64,000 nt of DNA. Source: Prorocentrum cordatum. Taxonomy: Eukaryota; Sar; Dinophyceae; Prorocentrales; Prorocentraceae. The DNA is taken from NCBI GenBank assembly GCA_963575745.1, contig CAUYUJ010003669.1:547789-611788 (forward strand). Direction: 5' to 3'. Shown here piece by piece: positions 44,278 to 54,011 of the stretch. The position numbers were made by a program, and so were the translations under genes. The notes beneath the pieces were generated by a model. That model had not been told where the DNA came from. It was given only the letters and a program-made list of their open reading frames with translations, and did no database searches. How positions within the stretch are numbered: position 1 is the first letter of the stretch; the number at the start of each line of letters is the position of its first letter.

Positions 44278-45444
44278 CTGCGAAGCGCGATTGCAGGGGC
44301 CATCGAGCTGGACGACGTCCGATCAAGCCCAGGATTGATGAGCTGGACGACACGGGATGCAGCCGGAGTAAGCAGGCCTCAGCCACTCGCCACCACTCGG
44401 ACGTCCATCCCCCAAGCATGTTGCGGTTGCGTGCGTATACTGGTTCCGCAAGATGATCCCAGATGCTCCTTGATTGTCCAAGGGGCTCCAAAGAGACCCC
44501 CAAGAGGCTCCAAGAGGCCCCCCGAAAGCACCCAAGAAGCCTTCCTTCTCCTTCTTCTCCTGCTCCTCCTTCGATTCCTCTTCCATCGTCCCGCTCTTGG
44601 GGTACGACGTCTCACACAGCCCTTCCACTGCGTTCTTCTCCGTTTCCCTGATCAGGGCAACTCGTCTGGAGGAGGAGGAGGAGGAGGAGGAGGAGGAGGA
44701 GGAGGAGGAGAAGGAGGGGCTGGTGGGATCACGCGGAACGTCAAGAATTTGGCTGTCCCTCAGCTCTGCCCGAGAGAGCCGTCCGAGGCCTCGCCCCTGC
44801 AAGCGGCGGGCCGGTCTTCAAGAGAGTGCGCCGGTGAACCCCGTGTGCAGACTGGACCTGGGGGTTGGGGCTCGCGGGGAGCTCCCTGCGCTCGATGGTT
44901 TGTTTTGTTCCAGAGATGGCCACTGCCTAATTACTCGAGGTGGCCCCAGTTGTTTCAGGCAGGAAAGACCGATCCACCTCTTATTCCTCCTCCTCCTCCT
45001 TCTCCTCCTCTTCCTCCTCCTCTATTCCCCTCCCTCACAGGTCTCTTCTTTATCCTTCCCTGGAGTCAGGTGCTCGTTGTGGGGACTTTCCTGAAGCCTC
45101 TCGCTCCACTCGTGCTTCGATGCTGCGCTGACCATCGGTCGAGTCGAATCGACTTGTGTCATAATCGAGTCGAACTGGAGTCGGACGAGGGTCGAACAGA
45201 TCCGTCGAGTGGGCCCCAGGAAGGTTCCCCGAAAACGAACCCCTGACCAGGGAGTCCCAGACCTCCTTCAGGGCACCCCACTTGGCGGCGCAAGGGGAAG
45301 GGGGGGTGGGACGGCTTCTTAGAAGGAAGCTGCTCCTTGGAAGGCGCCGGCCCTACCTCTACAGCTCGACAGACGAGGCCCGCGCCCCCTAAGAAGCAGG
45401 GCTGCTCCTGGGAAGCAACCCCCTCTCGCAGGGCAGGCCTGGTT
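44278..45444 (+). repeat. 1.16-kb tandem duplication, unit B
   Basis: About 98 percent identical to unit A by eye. Differences include a 4-bp insertion (TAAT) near 44930 and a few extra CTC triplets near 44990. A nine-base start of a third unit (CTGCGAAGC) follows at 45445, after which the sequence diverges. High identity means the duplication is recent. Confidence 0.85.
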
Positions 45445-45839
45445 CTGCGAAGCAGGCCTCTGGGGCCCTCTGCGCGTGGCTGACCCTCGCCGGGCGCCCC
45501 GGGCCCCAAAGCCTCCAGGAGCGGCGCGAGGAGCCGTGGGGCACCCTGGGCAGGGCCTATACCTTCCCGGCGTCTCCAGCCGCGGCCCCGAGCCGGCCTC
45601 ACCGCCTGCAGACAGCAGCAGCCCGCGTGCCCTCTCGGCGAGGCGGGGATCTATCCACAAGCACCGCCTGGGGAACCGGCGCCCTCGGGCCGCAGCGCAG
45701 CGGTGGAGACGCATCTACCCGCCATCGATCGCACGGTCGTTCGCGTTTTCCGATGTCGAGCATTCGTGTTTCGGTCGATGATCCAGGATGCTCACCTCAG
45801 AATCACGCGTGCTCAGAACCACTCACGCACGCAGACTGC

Positions 45840-46600
45840 GAGAGTGTCTCAGGAGAGACGCTGGCTGCAGCACGCTCAGGGAGGGGGCGCCAGGGTGGTA
45901 TTGCACGGGCCAGCTCGCGCCCAAACTGTGGGGAAATCGCAGGCGGCTACGGCAGGTTCGTGTCGTGCCGACCCCAGCGTTGGTTTTTGACACCGCAGGG
46001 ATCGTTCAACCTTGAACGATCGGCCGCTGCCGCAAGGTCCGATCGTTCAACATCGATCGATTCTGGGTCGCCGGCGGCGTTCAACCTTGAACGTCCGCGC
46101 TGGGGTCGCCGCTGGTCGACACGACGCAAACCTACCGTATCCTGTTTGCACGCTCAGCATCCATGGCTTCTGGAACAGATTGTGAGGATGTCTCAGGCGA
46201 GGCGCTGGTTGCAGCACTTCCAAGGGGGAGCCGCCAGGGGATATTGCGTGGGCCCGTTCGCGCCCAGATTGTGAGCACGTCTCAAGCGGTGTGCCTACTT
46301 GCATGCTCAACATCCTTTACTTCGGAGCTGAGGTGTGAGGATGCCTCAGGCGAGGCGTTGGCTTTAGCACTCTCAAGAGGGAGTTGCCAGGGTGTATTGC
46401 ACAGGCCCGTTCGCGCCCAGAGATGAAGGATCTCTCAAACGGTTTGCCTGTTTACATGCTCAACAACCTCTGCTCTCGGAGCAGATGGTGAAGATGTCCC
46501 AGGCGAGCCGCTGGGTTCAGCATTCACATGGCGGAGCCGCGGGAGAGTATAGCACGGGCCCGTTCGCGCCCTCATTGTGGTGTCTCGGGCGGTTTGTCTT
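45840..46600 (+). repeat. degenerate 150-bp tandem repeat (four units)
   Basis: Units start GATGTCTCAGGCGAGGCGCTGG and include GGGCCCGTTCGCGCCCA, at about 45843, 46188, 46344 and 46493. The first gap is longer because a 180-bp element (45954-46133) sits inside the first unit. The GTCTCAGGCG word also occurs in the helicase-module array. Confidence 0.75.
45954..46133 (+). mobile_element. 180-bp MITE-like insertion
   Basis: Interrupts the 150-bp tandem repeat, and aligns along its length with the reverse complement of 63220-63401. The ends are inverted: AGGTTCGTGTCGTGCCGACC on the left and GGTCGACACGACGCAAACCT on the right. The interior contains the palindrome GTTCAACCTTGAAC twice. TAC flanks both ends if the element is taken slightly wider, a possible 3-bp target duplication. 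Confidence 0.65.
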
Positions 46601-46689
46601 TTTCAGCGCCACTGATTCCTCTGCTTAAGCAGCATTTTTCGGCGCTACCGACTCCTCTGCTTAAGGAGCAAGCTGTGAGAAAGTCGAAG

Positions 46690-47040
46690 GCAACGTCCTG
46701 AACAGTAAGACGCATACTCGCTCACACTCAGACCCACTCACTGGCTCAGACTCGTTCGCACTCAGACTTCTCCACACTCAGATTCACTCATGCTCAAACT
46801 CGCTCGTACTCAAGCCTGCTCATACTGAGGCTCATACTAATGAAACTCGTACCCAAACGCAGTAACGCCCAGACTCACTCGCAGTCAGACTCATACTCAG
46901 ACTTACGCATTCTCAGACCCAATCGTGCTCACACTCTCTCATACTAACCCCACTCACACGCAAACTCAAGAATCACCGAGCTAATTCACACTCAGGCTCG
47001 CTTGCACTCAGATCATTCACAAGTATACTCACTCACAACA
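46690..47040 (+). repeat. degenerate CTCACACTCAGA array
   Basis: About 350 bp of short words (ACTCAGACTC, CTCACACTCA) with irregular 10-14 bp spacing. No gene. Confidence 0.75.
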
Positions 47041-47202
47041 ATTTCCGTTTTGGTGGTCTAGTGCTCCCTCGCTATTCCAGTTGTCCTTCCCTCATCTCCT
47101 CAACGATGCCCAGAGGAGGAGGAGGAGGACCGCACTGAAGGCGTCGCTGTCGTCGTTGTCGTCGTCGTCGCGCCCGTCTTCTACGCTGACTCGCTTTCAC
47201 AA

Positions 47203-47517
47203 TCAGATGCTCAAAGACAGAGTTCCTCGGCGAGACGTGGCATGAGTACGAGACGCACACGTGGGCATCTCCACGTCGAGTAATGTTAGGGTCCCGGGGC
47301 CCGTGAAGGGCCTTAGAGGCAGAACGCCGCCCGACACTTGCCGCTGGAAACTTTTCCTCGGAGCCTGGGACCTCTGGGTCGGACTCTCTCCCCTGCCCAG
47401 CGGCTCTGGCGGAGGGCGGGCCTTCTGCAGGGCTGCCCTCTGCAGCTCCGGCAGGTGGTCGAACGCCCGCTGGCGCCGCCGCGTGGCGCGGTCCCTGCGC
47501 TGGCCCTCGAGGTGCTC
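47203..47517 (-). CDS. possible terminal exon, unknown protein
   Basis: An open stretch of 104 codons plus stop, following a good acceptor (CCTCCTATCTCAG before GAGCACCTCG, on the minus strand). It begins EHLEGQRRDRATRRRQRAFD, continues with HLPELQRAALQKARPPPEPL and a basic Ser/Gln-rich part, and ends RRGTLSLSI. The first half is strongly helical and charged. No domain recognised and no other exon of this gene is identified; an Arg-rich low-complexity frame with an ATG at 47665 lies just upstream. It could be chance openness in GC-rich DNA. Confidence 0.3.
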   Translation of the reverse strand, partial: EHLEGQRRDRATRRRQRAFDHLPELQRAALQKARPPPEPLGRGESPTQRSQAPRKSFQRQVSGGVLPLRPFTGPGTLTLLDVEMPTCASRTHATSRRGTLSLSI

Positions 47518-48080
47518 CTGAGATAGGAGGCGGCGGGGAGGGAGTGCGGAAGACGGTCGTCGTCGTCGTAGACTGTCGTCGTCGCTGTCGTCGGCGACGG
47601 CGGCGGCGAGGCGGCGGCGGCGGGGCGGAGGGGTGCGACAGGAAGACTCTCGTCGGCTTGGCCATGCTTATTCTGGTTCTCGACCTAGACGTCGTACGCG
47701 AAAGCGTCCACAACATTCCAATACGTACGTGCGCCTGTGGGGCAGCAGCGCGACGCCCGTAACCGGCAAGCGTCGCGAGTAACCCTCGTTACGGCGGCTG
47801 GACGGATGGACAACGGACAAGCAGAGCGAAAGAGATACATAGAGAGAAAGGGAGGGAGGGAGAAAGAGAGAGGCAAAACAGGGAGAGAGAGCGATACAGA
47901 CGCAGACAGAAACGAATGTACCTGCAGTTGCCACACACCACAAAGAGGAAAGCCGACGCACGAACAGGGAAGGTGAGGGGTGGAGAGATACAGAGATGAA
48001 GAGAGAGAGAGAGACAGAGATAACTATGACTGCCAGTATTGGTATGAAGAAAACAGAGAAAGAGGTAGAGGGATTTCCCG
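47518..48080. other. gene-free stretch
   Basis: Holds a GTCGTC / GGCGGCGGC run (47550-47630) and GAGAGA-rich low-complexity DNA (47840-48070). No gene seen. Confidence 0.5.
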
Positions 48081-48082
48081 AC

Positions 48083-48254
48083 CTACCCACCTACCTACCT
48101 ACATGCATGAACACATGCAAACATACATGCGCACACGCAGACATACATACGTGAATGCGTGTCTGCATACATACATACATACATACACATACATGCATGC
48201 ACCAATCCATCGATCCATCCATACATACACACATACATACATACATACATACAC
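48083..48254 (+). repeat. (CATA)n microsatellite
   Basis: A CATACATA tract with some CATG. It lies close beyond the end of the methyltransferase-containing element in that element's sense, separated by the 48262-48690 repeats. The His/Tyr/Thr frames are repeat translations. Confidence 0.9.
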
Positions 48255-48255
48255 A

Positions 48256-48690
48256 TGTGTTCTGGCGGACTCTCGGGCGCCAACACGGAGCCAACTGTCG
48301 AGAGGCCTCTCACCCAACTTCGAGGGGAAAGCCTCTCACATATCACAAGACCGTGCAATTGTTAAACGCTCCAGCTTGAAGGGCTGGGGACAATTTGAAT
48401 TGAATCAAATGCATGGGAAGCTCGAGCACAAGAGGCAGCAGAACGGATCATGCTGCATCGGCCCCCTTTCCGACCGATCCCTCGCAAAAAAAAACGCACG
48501 CCACAGCAATCTATGCTTTGGCGGACTCTCGGGCACCGGCCCTCATATATTCTTGCTTCTCCAGAGCAGACCAGAATGCATCATCTGTGTGATACTGGCC
48601 CGGAGCCAACTGCCGAGAGGCCTCTCGCCCAATCTCGACGGGAAGGCCTCCCACCGATCACAACACCGAAACATCGAGCAACAATGCAAA
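48256..48690 (+). repeat. pair of diverged repeats with a 12-bp palindrome
   Basis: TGGCGGACTCTCGGGC occurs at about 48262 and 48520. CGGAGCCAACTG(T/C)CGAGAGG then CCTCTC...CCCAA occurs at about 48286 and 48601, each with the perfect palindrome GAGAGGCCTCTC. The second copy carries an insertion of about 60 bp. Related to the 3' flank of the nearby element, perhaps its untranslated region. Confidence 0.55.
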
Positions 48691-48779
48691 AACTTGCGAA
48701 ACTCCTGCTGGCCGCTGGGCCATATATCTTGATAGTGTTCGACAAGCCTGGCTTCGAAAACCTTGCATAGATGCTTGCA

Positions 48780-49447
48780 CACTTAGCCTGCGCATGCTTG
48801 GGGGGTACGGCTCCGCTATATGAGTCCAGAACCGGCTGGCGAGATCTTTACCCTCTAGCACTCTATGGGGGCGTTGAGAGAAGCTACAACGACCTCGACA
48901 GACGCAGTGGGCCTGCTCAAGCTGGGAGAGATCGAGGTAGGAATATCGGAGCCTGGTCCGTTCTCGCCAAGGTTTCCCGAACGCACAAAAATCGACGAGC
49001 ACATTCCAGACATTCTTGACACGAGCAAGAGCGAGGGCCACGGGCATATTCAACAACCAGGAATTGGCATAATTTTATAAAACCACGGGGACACCAAGGG
49101 TCCGGCACAAAGTGACAAGAGCCTTTCACTGATTACCTCCACTAACTTTCAAAGCATCGGCATGCGATCGGCTGGGGGGGCCTATGGGGGAACTCAGCAT
49201 CGCGAAGTGGGTGAGGTCCCCCAGGTCTGTTTCGAGCACGCGGCAACGACTGGCATGGAATATCGATCCATGCGGAAGATATCAATCCACCTCGAATCCA
49301 GCCTCGGATCAGACGCTGAACAAGTCGGCTGAGAGCATCAGCGTTAGTATCATGGAGATCGTCGAACACGAATGAGGCACAATATCCTTTGAACGACAAA
49401 CGCCATGCACGAGACAAGTTGCCGCTGCCTGAGAAAATCTCCAACGT
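48780..49447 (-). pseudogene. methyltransferase-like domain of the retroelement
   Basis: Two frames. The first (from 49447) has LEIFSGSGNLSRAWRLSF, a motif I-like glycine loop for S-adenosylmethionine binding, then WIDIPCQSLPRARNRPGGP, with the Pro-Cys pair of motif IV as in cytosine-5 methyltransferases (here IPCQ). The second (to about 48780) has VDFCAFGKPWRERTRLRYS, a CRGRC Cys pair and THIAEPYPPSMRRLS, which looks like the end of the same domain. A shift separates them near 49100. Cytosine-5 type is inference from the PC pair; target and activity are unknown, and this copy is broken. Confidence 0.65.
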
Positions 49448-49486
49448 GACCGGGCTGCCGCGGGTCGCGACGAAGGACGAAGGTGG

Positions 49487-50529
49487 TCAAGTCGCGCAGA
49501 GGACGTCGCCAACCGCGGCCAGCGCTTGACGCGCCAGGGCCTGTGCGGCAGCGGGGGGGGGGCGTTCAGCTGCTCCTGGATGCGCCCTCCCTCGGCGTTT
49601 CTCCTGACCGCCTGGTCGGTGGCCCACCTCCCCCTTTTCTTGACTGCGCCCAGGGCGCGGGCCTTCGCCCGCAACTCGCAACTCGCGCCGCCGCGGCGCA
49701 GCTGGCGGAAGGCGATCGGCCCCAGCGCCTGCAGGCCCGCCGCGCGGGTCGCCACCCAAAACACGGTGTCCCACTCTTAATATCTCACGCCGAAGAGGGG
49801 CTGACCCGCCAAGCGGGTCGAGGCCAGTTTCTGCAGCAAGCCTGGCAACCACGGGAAAGCTGGACCGTCGATCAGCAGAGTCGCCGTACACGCCCAGTCT
49901 TGCTAGCTGGCCACGCCCCGCTCGCGCGGGTCCAGGGTCGCGCCCCAGACTCCCTGAGGTCCCACGCGCAGCGCCGACGGCGTGATCAAGTTGTCGGTGG
50001 TCAGCAGCAGGGCCACGGACGGCCGCAGGTACAGCGCGAACGTCGCTGCGGTCAGGGCAGCGATCGTCGGCCCCCCTGCGCTCGCCAGCGCCCAGATGAT
50101 CAGGCAGCGCGCCGCCCAAGGAAGCGACAACCTCGACCTTGGCGGCGCCGGGCGCCTCCAGCCCTTCGCTGCGCGAGTGGCTCGAGGTAGGCGCGAGTAC
50201 TTCGCGCCCAGGTCGATGCGCTTGAAGGCCAGAGCCGCGAACGGCTTCCACGCGCCGGTGCTCTCGCCGCACTCCAGGCACTGCTCGTGGAAGTAGACTG
50301 CCGGGGCAGCGTCCAGAGACGCAGCCATAACCGCCGTCAGCGCCACCATCTTGGCCCAGCTCGCGATCGCCTGCACCAGGCGGCCGTGGCCCCGCCCAGT
50401 AGGTACCGACGCCGACTCCGTCTCCAAGAAAGACTCGGTCTGACCGGCGGTCGGGGCGATCTCGCGACCGACCCGCTGCAACCTCTGCAAGCGCCGCACG
50501 GCGCGGCGGTCGCTCTCCTTCGCCGCCAA
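49487..50529 (-). pseudogene. tyrosine recombinase of the retroelement (catalytic Tyr lost)
   Basis: Box I is seen as FALYLRPSVALLLTTDNLIT near 50010, with its Arg kept. Box II lies near 49690 as FRQLRRGGASCELRAK; the usual H-x-x-R reads R-x-x-R. GRW follows, and then AVRRNAEGGRIQEQL, where the family nucleophile Tyr is Asn (AAC against TAC) at about 49598. The N-terminal part holds a Cys pair (FHEQCLECGE). At least one shift lies near 49780-49900, joining the two halves. With Tyr and His both replaced, it could not cut DNA. Tyrosine recombinases in retroelements mark the DIRS-like class. Confidence 0.7.
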
Positions 50530-50649
50530 CGCCCGAGGCGGCCCTGGGGGCGCGCCGCAGCAGAGCCCCGGCGGGAGCTCGAGGCCGAGCGGCGGCGCGC
50601 AGCATGGCCAGCCTGGAGGCCCGGGGCGCTCCCCCCACAGCCAGGCGCA

Positions 50650-51284
50650 GCGGCGCGGCCTCGGCCATCAGCTGCAACCCCTCGGCCCGCCTCAGCTGGT
50701 GGCCCGGGCAGGTTCCGATAAGCTGGGTCCGCGCCGTTGCGCCCCGATGGCAGCTGGCGCCAGGCGACGCCGCAGCCGCGGCAAAGGGCCAGGGCGGCGA
50801 TCTGCCGACAAATGCGCTGAATATTGGAGCTGGCGACGAACGCCCCTTGAGCAAAGCGAGCAGCGGCGCCGTCGAGTCGATCGGGATAACGCGCATCGTT
50901 CTGCCGTTGCTCACCGATCGAAGGCGGCGACGAAGACAACGCGCGAGAGCCCGACCCTCCAGAATCACCTGGGCCCCCCCGCGACTCCAGGACGCGCTTC
51001 CAGACGCCGCCCCAGACCTCCTTCGGAACGCTCTCGAAGGCTGCCTCCGGGGGCCTCGGGGAGACTACGATGCCATGGAGGGCCCCAGGGGCGCCGGGAT
51101 CTCCAGGGGCCCCTCGATCCCCCACCTCGCCCATCCACCCGCAGATGTCGAAATCCCGAGGTGCGACCGATATCTTCGAGTCCTTCCCGATCCGCCACCG
51201 CTCGTTGTGCGACGACAGCTCGGAGGCCACGTTGTCATCGACGACCTCGTCGGTGATGCCGACCCGCCGCCGCGGGGCGTCCAC
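50650..51284 (-). pseudogene. RNase H domain of the retroelement
   Basis: Segments in alternating frames: ASELSSHNERWRIGKDSKIS near 51210, EVWGGVWKRVLESRGGP near 51010, EGRALARCLRRRLRSVSNGR then VIPIDSTAPLLALLKGRSS near 50960-50835, and AWRQLPSGRNGADPAYRNLP near 50740. EGRA and IDS supply the expected Glu and Asp, and the last block corresponds to the R-x-IPSE-x-NPAD end seen in DIRS and pararetrovirus-type RNase H, here with Gly for the Glu. Several frameshifts. Confidence 0.6.
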
Positions 51285-51365
51285 CCCAGAGATCGCATTA
51301 ATAATGGGTCGCCCCGCATTTCTGCAGCGCGGGACCGCCGGGGCCCCGCGCCGTCGAAGCCCGTG

Positions 51366-52296
51366 ACGAACAGCCCCTCAAATAGGAGCCAATCGGGGCC
51401 CCGCTGTCTCCACGAAGTTATACACCGCCCCCAGCGCGCTCAACAGCTCTCTCCGAATAAGACCGCGAAGCGCAACGCGTGACGCGACTCGCCCCAGGGC
51501 ATCTCCGGAGCACCTGCCTTGGCCCAGAAGACGCTGGACGCCGAGGCGGACCCTCCAACGAAGACGAGGTATCAAACCGATAGCAGCGCCCGTGTTCCAG
51601 AACTCACCGCCCAAAGTCTGACCGACCATCCCCTCCTCCACTGGGTGAGTGGTGGGTCGGAAGCCCGACTAGCTGCAGCTCTGCATTGGCCGCTCTAGCT
51701 ACATCGCCGGCCTCGGGGACAGTGCGAGCCAAGGATGCAATATTGCCACCGTACTCGGCATGGACGAACCCCTTTCCGAGGCTGGGCGCTGGCCCGCGAT
51801 CCACAAGGAGATGAGGGGTACTAACTTCAGGAACACGTGAACTTATCGTATCACTGATGGTCTGGCATGCCCAAAGGCTGACGCTCCAGCCCATCGGAGT
51901 GCAACGAAAACAAACTACAATTGTCTGGTTAGGCTTTACACGGGTGCCACAGGCCGCCTTGTCCAAGCCGAAATCCCATGCGCAGACTGACGGAAGACCG
52001 AAGTATGTCAACAACCAGGATGGGAGCAGGATGTTATTGACAGCAGCCGCTATGTCCACGCCTGCAACAGCAATGAGCGCACCCCCATCGGCAGTGACCT
52101 GACCAGAGGCGGAGCCCGACGCCAGCTCAATTTTGTCAGCAGTATCAAAGCGAAGTGATGAGTAGCGGTCATCAAGCATCATCCGGATGTCGCCTGATTT
52201 CTCGCGTGCGAAGACAAGCCCGACGGTGCACTCACAGGACGAATAGAAGCGGACCAGGATGGCGCCCACGAGCCGCGGCAGCGCCCTCCTGCACAT
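51366..52296 (-). pseudogene. reverse transcriptase of the retroelement
   Basis: Frame 52296-51604 has GLVFAREKSGDIRMMLDDRY (fingers), VAGVDIAAAVNNILLPSWL (motif A, with Asp kept), CFRCTPMGWSVSLWACQ (motif B region) and VHAEYGGNIASLA where motif C should be Y-x-D-(D/N). Here it is YGGN, so a catalytic Asp is missing. The thumb-like end (51641-51378) reads WRVRLGVQRLLGQGRCSGDA and LIRRELLSALGAVYNFVET. The frame is short of a complete RT because of a shift near 51610. Upstream, 52232-52500 gives FAELRASQAYRGEAVARAP and RRLCVDPNFRNPNLKHVQEG, the usual lead-in. Confidence 0.7.
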
Positions 52297-52499
52297 GTTT
52301 CAGATTTGGGTTACGAAAGTTCGGATCCACGCACAGACGTCGTGGCCCCTCAATTCTCACGCGCTCAATCCCCTGCTCTCGGGGAAAGTCCGCTTCATGA
52401 AGACGGTCGGCAATCTTCCGGCCCGCGTCGCCCGCGAGCACCTCGAGCGACGTCGGCGAAGTCGGGGCAGCAGGTAACGTGGCGCGGTTGACATGGTCG

Positions 52500-53906
52500 G
52501 AGCCAACCGGAGCACGCGCCACGGCCTCCCCGCGGTACGCCTGCGATGCTCGAAGCTCCGCAAAAGCTCCCGGGCCGTCGGGGTCCGCCAGAGGCTCGCC
52601 GAACCGCTCCACGGCGGACTCTAGCTCCCCATGCACCTCGGCGCGGACTGCGAACGGCGGCCGGTCAGGGCTCCGCCGCGGTAGGCCAGCAGCGCCCTCC
52701 GATCCAAGATGCATCTCGTTGAGAACGCCAATCAGCTCATCGACGGTGTCTTCTCGGCGTCGACGCGGATGAAGCCGCCCCCCGGCAGACCGATTAAGGG
52801 TCGCATCGCTCTGGCGAGCGCTGGGAGGTAAGGCTGAAGATGGACGGCGAGAAGTCGGGGATGTTTCGCGCTGGCGACGATCTCGAGGAAAAGGAAAGTG
52901 GCCCCCATGCACGTGTTCAGCGCCGCCGGGGACGGGCGGCGCAGCCCCCTGGGCAATCCCGGGCAGGTCGGGGGAACTCCTGCCCAGCGACGCGCTCGCT
53001 GTCCTGAGATTGCGCGGCGCCCCTCCTTTGACTTTCGCGCGGCCGCGAGGACGCCCGCGCCGCTCTCTACCACCGCAGCCGCATGCTGGAGGAGGCTCGG
53101 GCAGACCACCATGCGCCCGCCTTCCCTGGGCGCGCCCGCGAAGACCGAGGCCTCGTCCAAGAGGGCGAACTCCGACAGGCCGCGGCCTCGGCCACGACCC
53201 CTTCCCGCCGCCCTCCCCGCCGTCTCCCGGGCGCCCCGAGGAGCCGGCCGGCGAGCCCTCGGACTCCATCGCGCACATGAACTCGCACATGCAGCTGCGT
53301 CTGCCGCAACGCCGCCCCCACCCCGACGAGGTCGGGGGAGTTCACGCGGTCCCAGAAGACCAAGAACTCGATCATGCGCATGATGTTTTCGTAGCGCGTG
53401 ACCCCGTAGTCGTCGTTCGTGAGGTGGTAGCTCGTCTTGAACTGACTGAAGTGTTCCAGAGATCCGCCTCGACGGCGGTCGATAAACACGCGGCGCCAGC
53501 CGACTGCCCTGGGGCCCTCGAGGGGCCCTCGATGGGGCCATCCGACATGCTGAGTCTCAGTAGACGGTGCCAACGCATCTCTGAACTGAAGACGCTCGCG
53601 ACGCCCGTCGAATTGCAAAGGCAAGCAAGCAGACGACAATCGAGGCACGACTCCGAACTCGTATGCGATGTCAAGTTGATCGACACCTTGCGGATGCTGA
53701 TCCAGCCCCCGGTCACCTTCAGCACCCCCGCGTCGCCGCCGAGCTTCCCCGCCCCGTTCAGCTGCACCACCGCGCCGCGCTCGCCCGCTGAGGTGGGCTC
53801 CGCCATGACCCACTCGCGCGCCGCTGGCGGGGCGAACATCCGGCGACGCCGCACGCGCCAGGCGCCCCGGCGGCAGGCGCTGCGGCTGGGGCAACGCCCA
53901 AGCCAA
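52500..53906 (-). pseudogene. gag-like region of the retroelement
   Basis: A chain of frames between the N-terminal piece and RT. The most protein-like section (53690-53320) reads VDQLDIAYEFGVVPRLSSAC, AVGWRRVFIDRRRGGSLEHF and TNDDYGVTRYENIMRMIEFL, a helical domain. Next to RT, DELIGVLNEMHLGSEGAAGL (52740-52680) follows. Pro/Arg/Gly-rich linkers with multiple frameshifts lie between. No enzyme motif; a structural (capsid-like) role is inference from position. Confidence 0.5.
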
Positions 53907-54011
53907 GCCCCTGGGACGGTGCCGCGCCAGCCAGGCCCGCAGCGGCAGGGCCCCTGGCGGCCGCGCCGCCGCCGCCAGCAGCAGCGCCCGCGTCCGCTCC
54001 GGGCGCTGCGG

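Noticed and set aside
48091-48379. His/Tyr/Cys/Val-rich frames over CATA tracts
   Set aside because: Tetranucleotide repeat read in different phases; the same at 54955-55325.
49487-50968. 493-codon minus frame as one protein
   Set aside because: Most of it is out of phase with the recombinase and RNase H motifs; the true domains lie in alternating frames.
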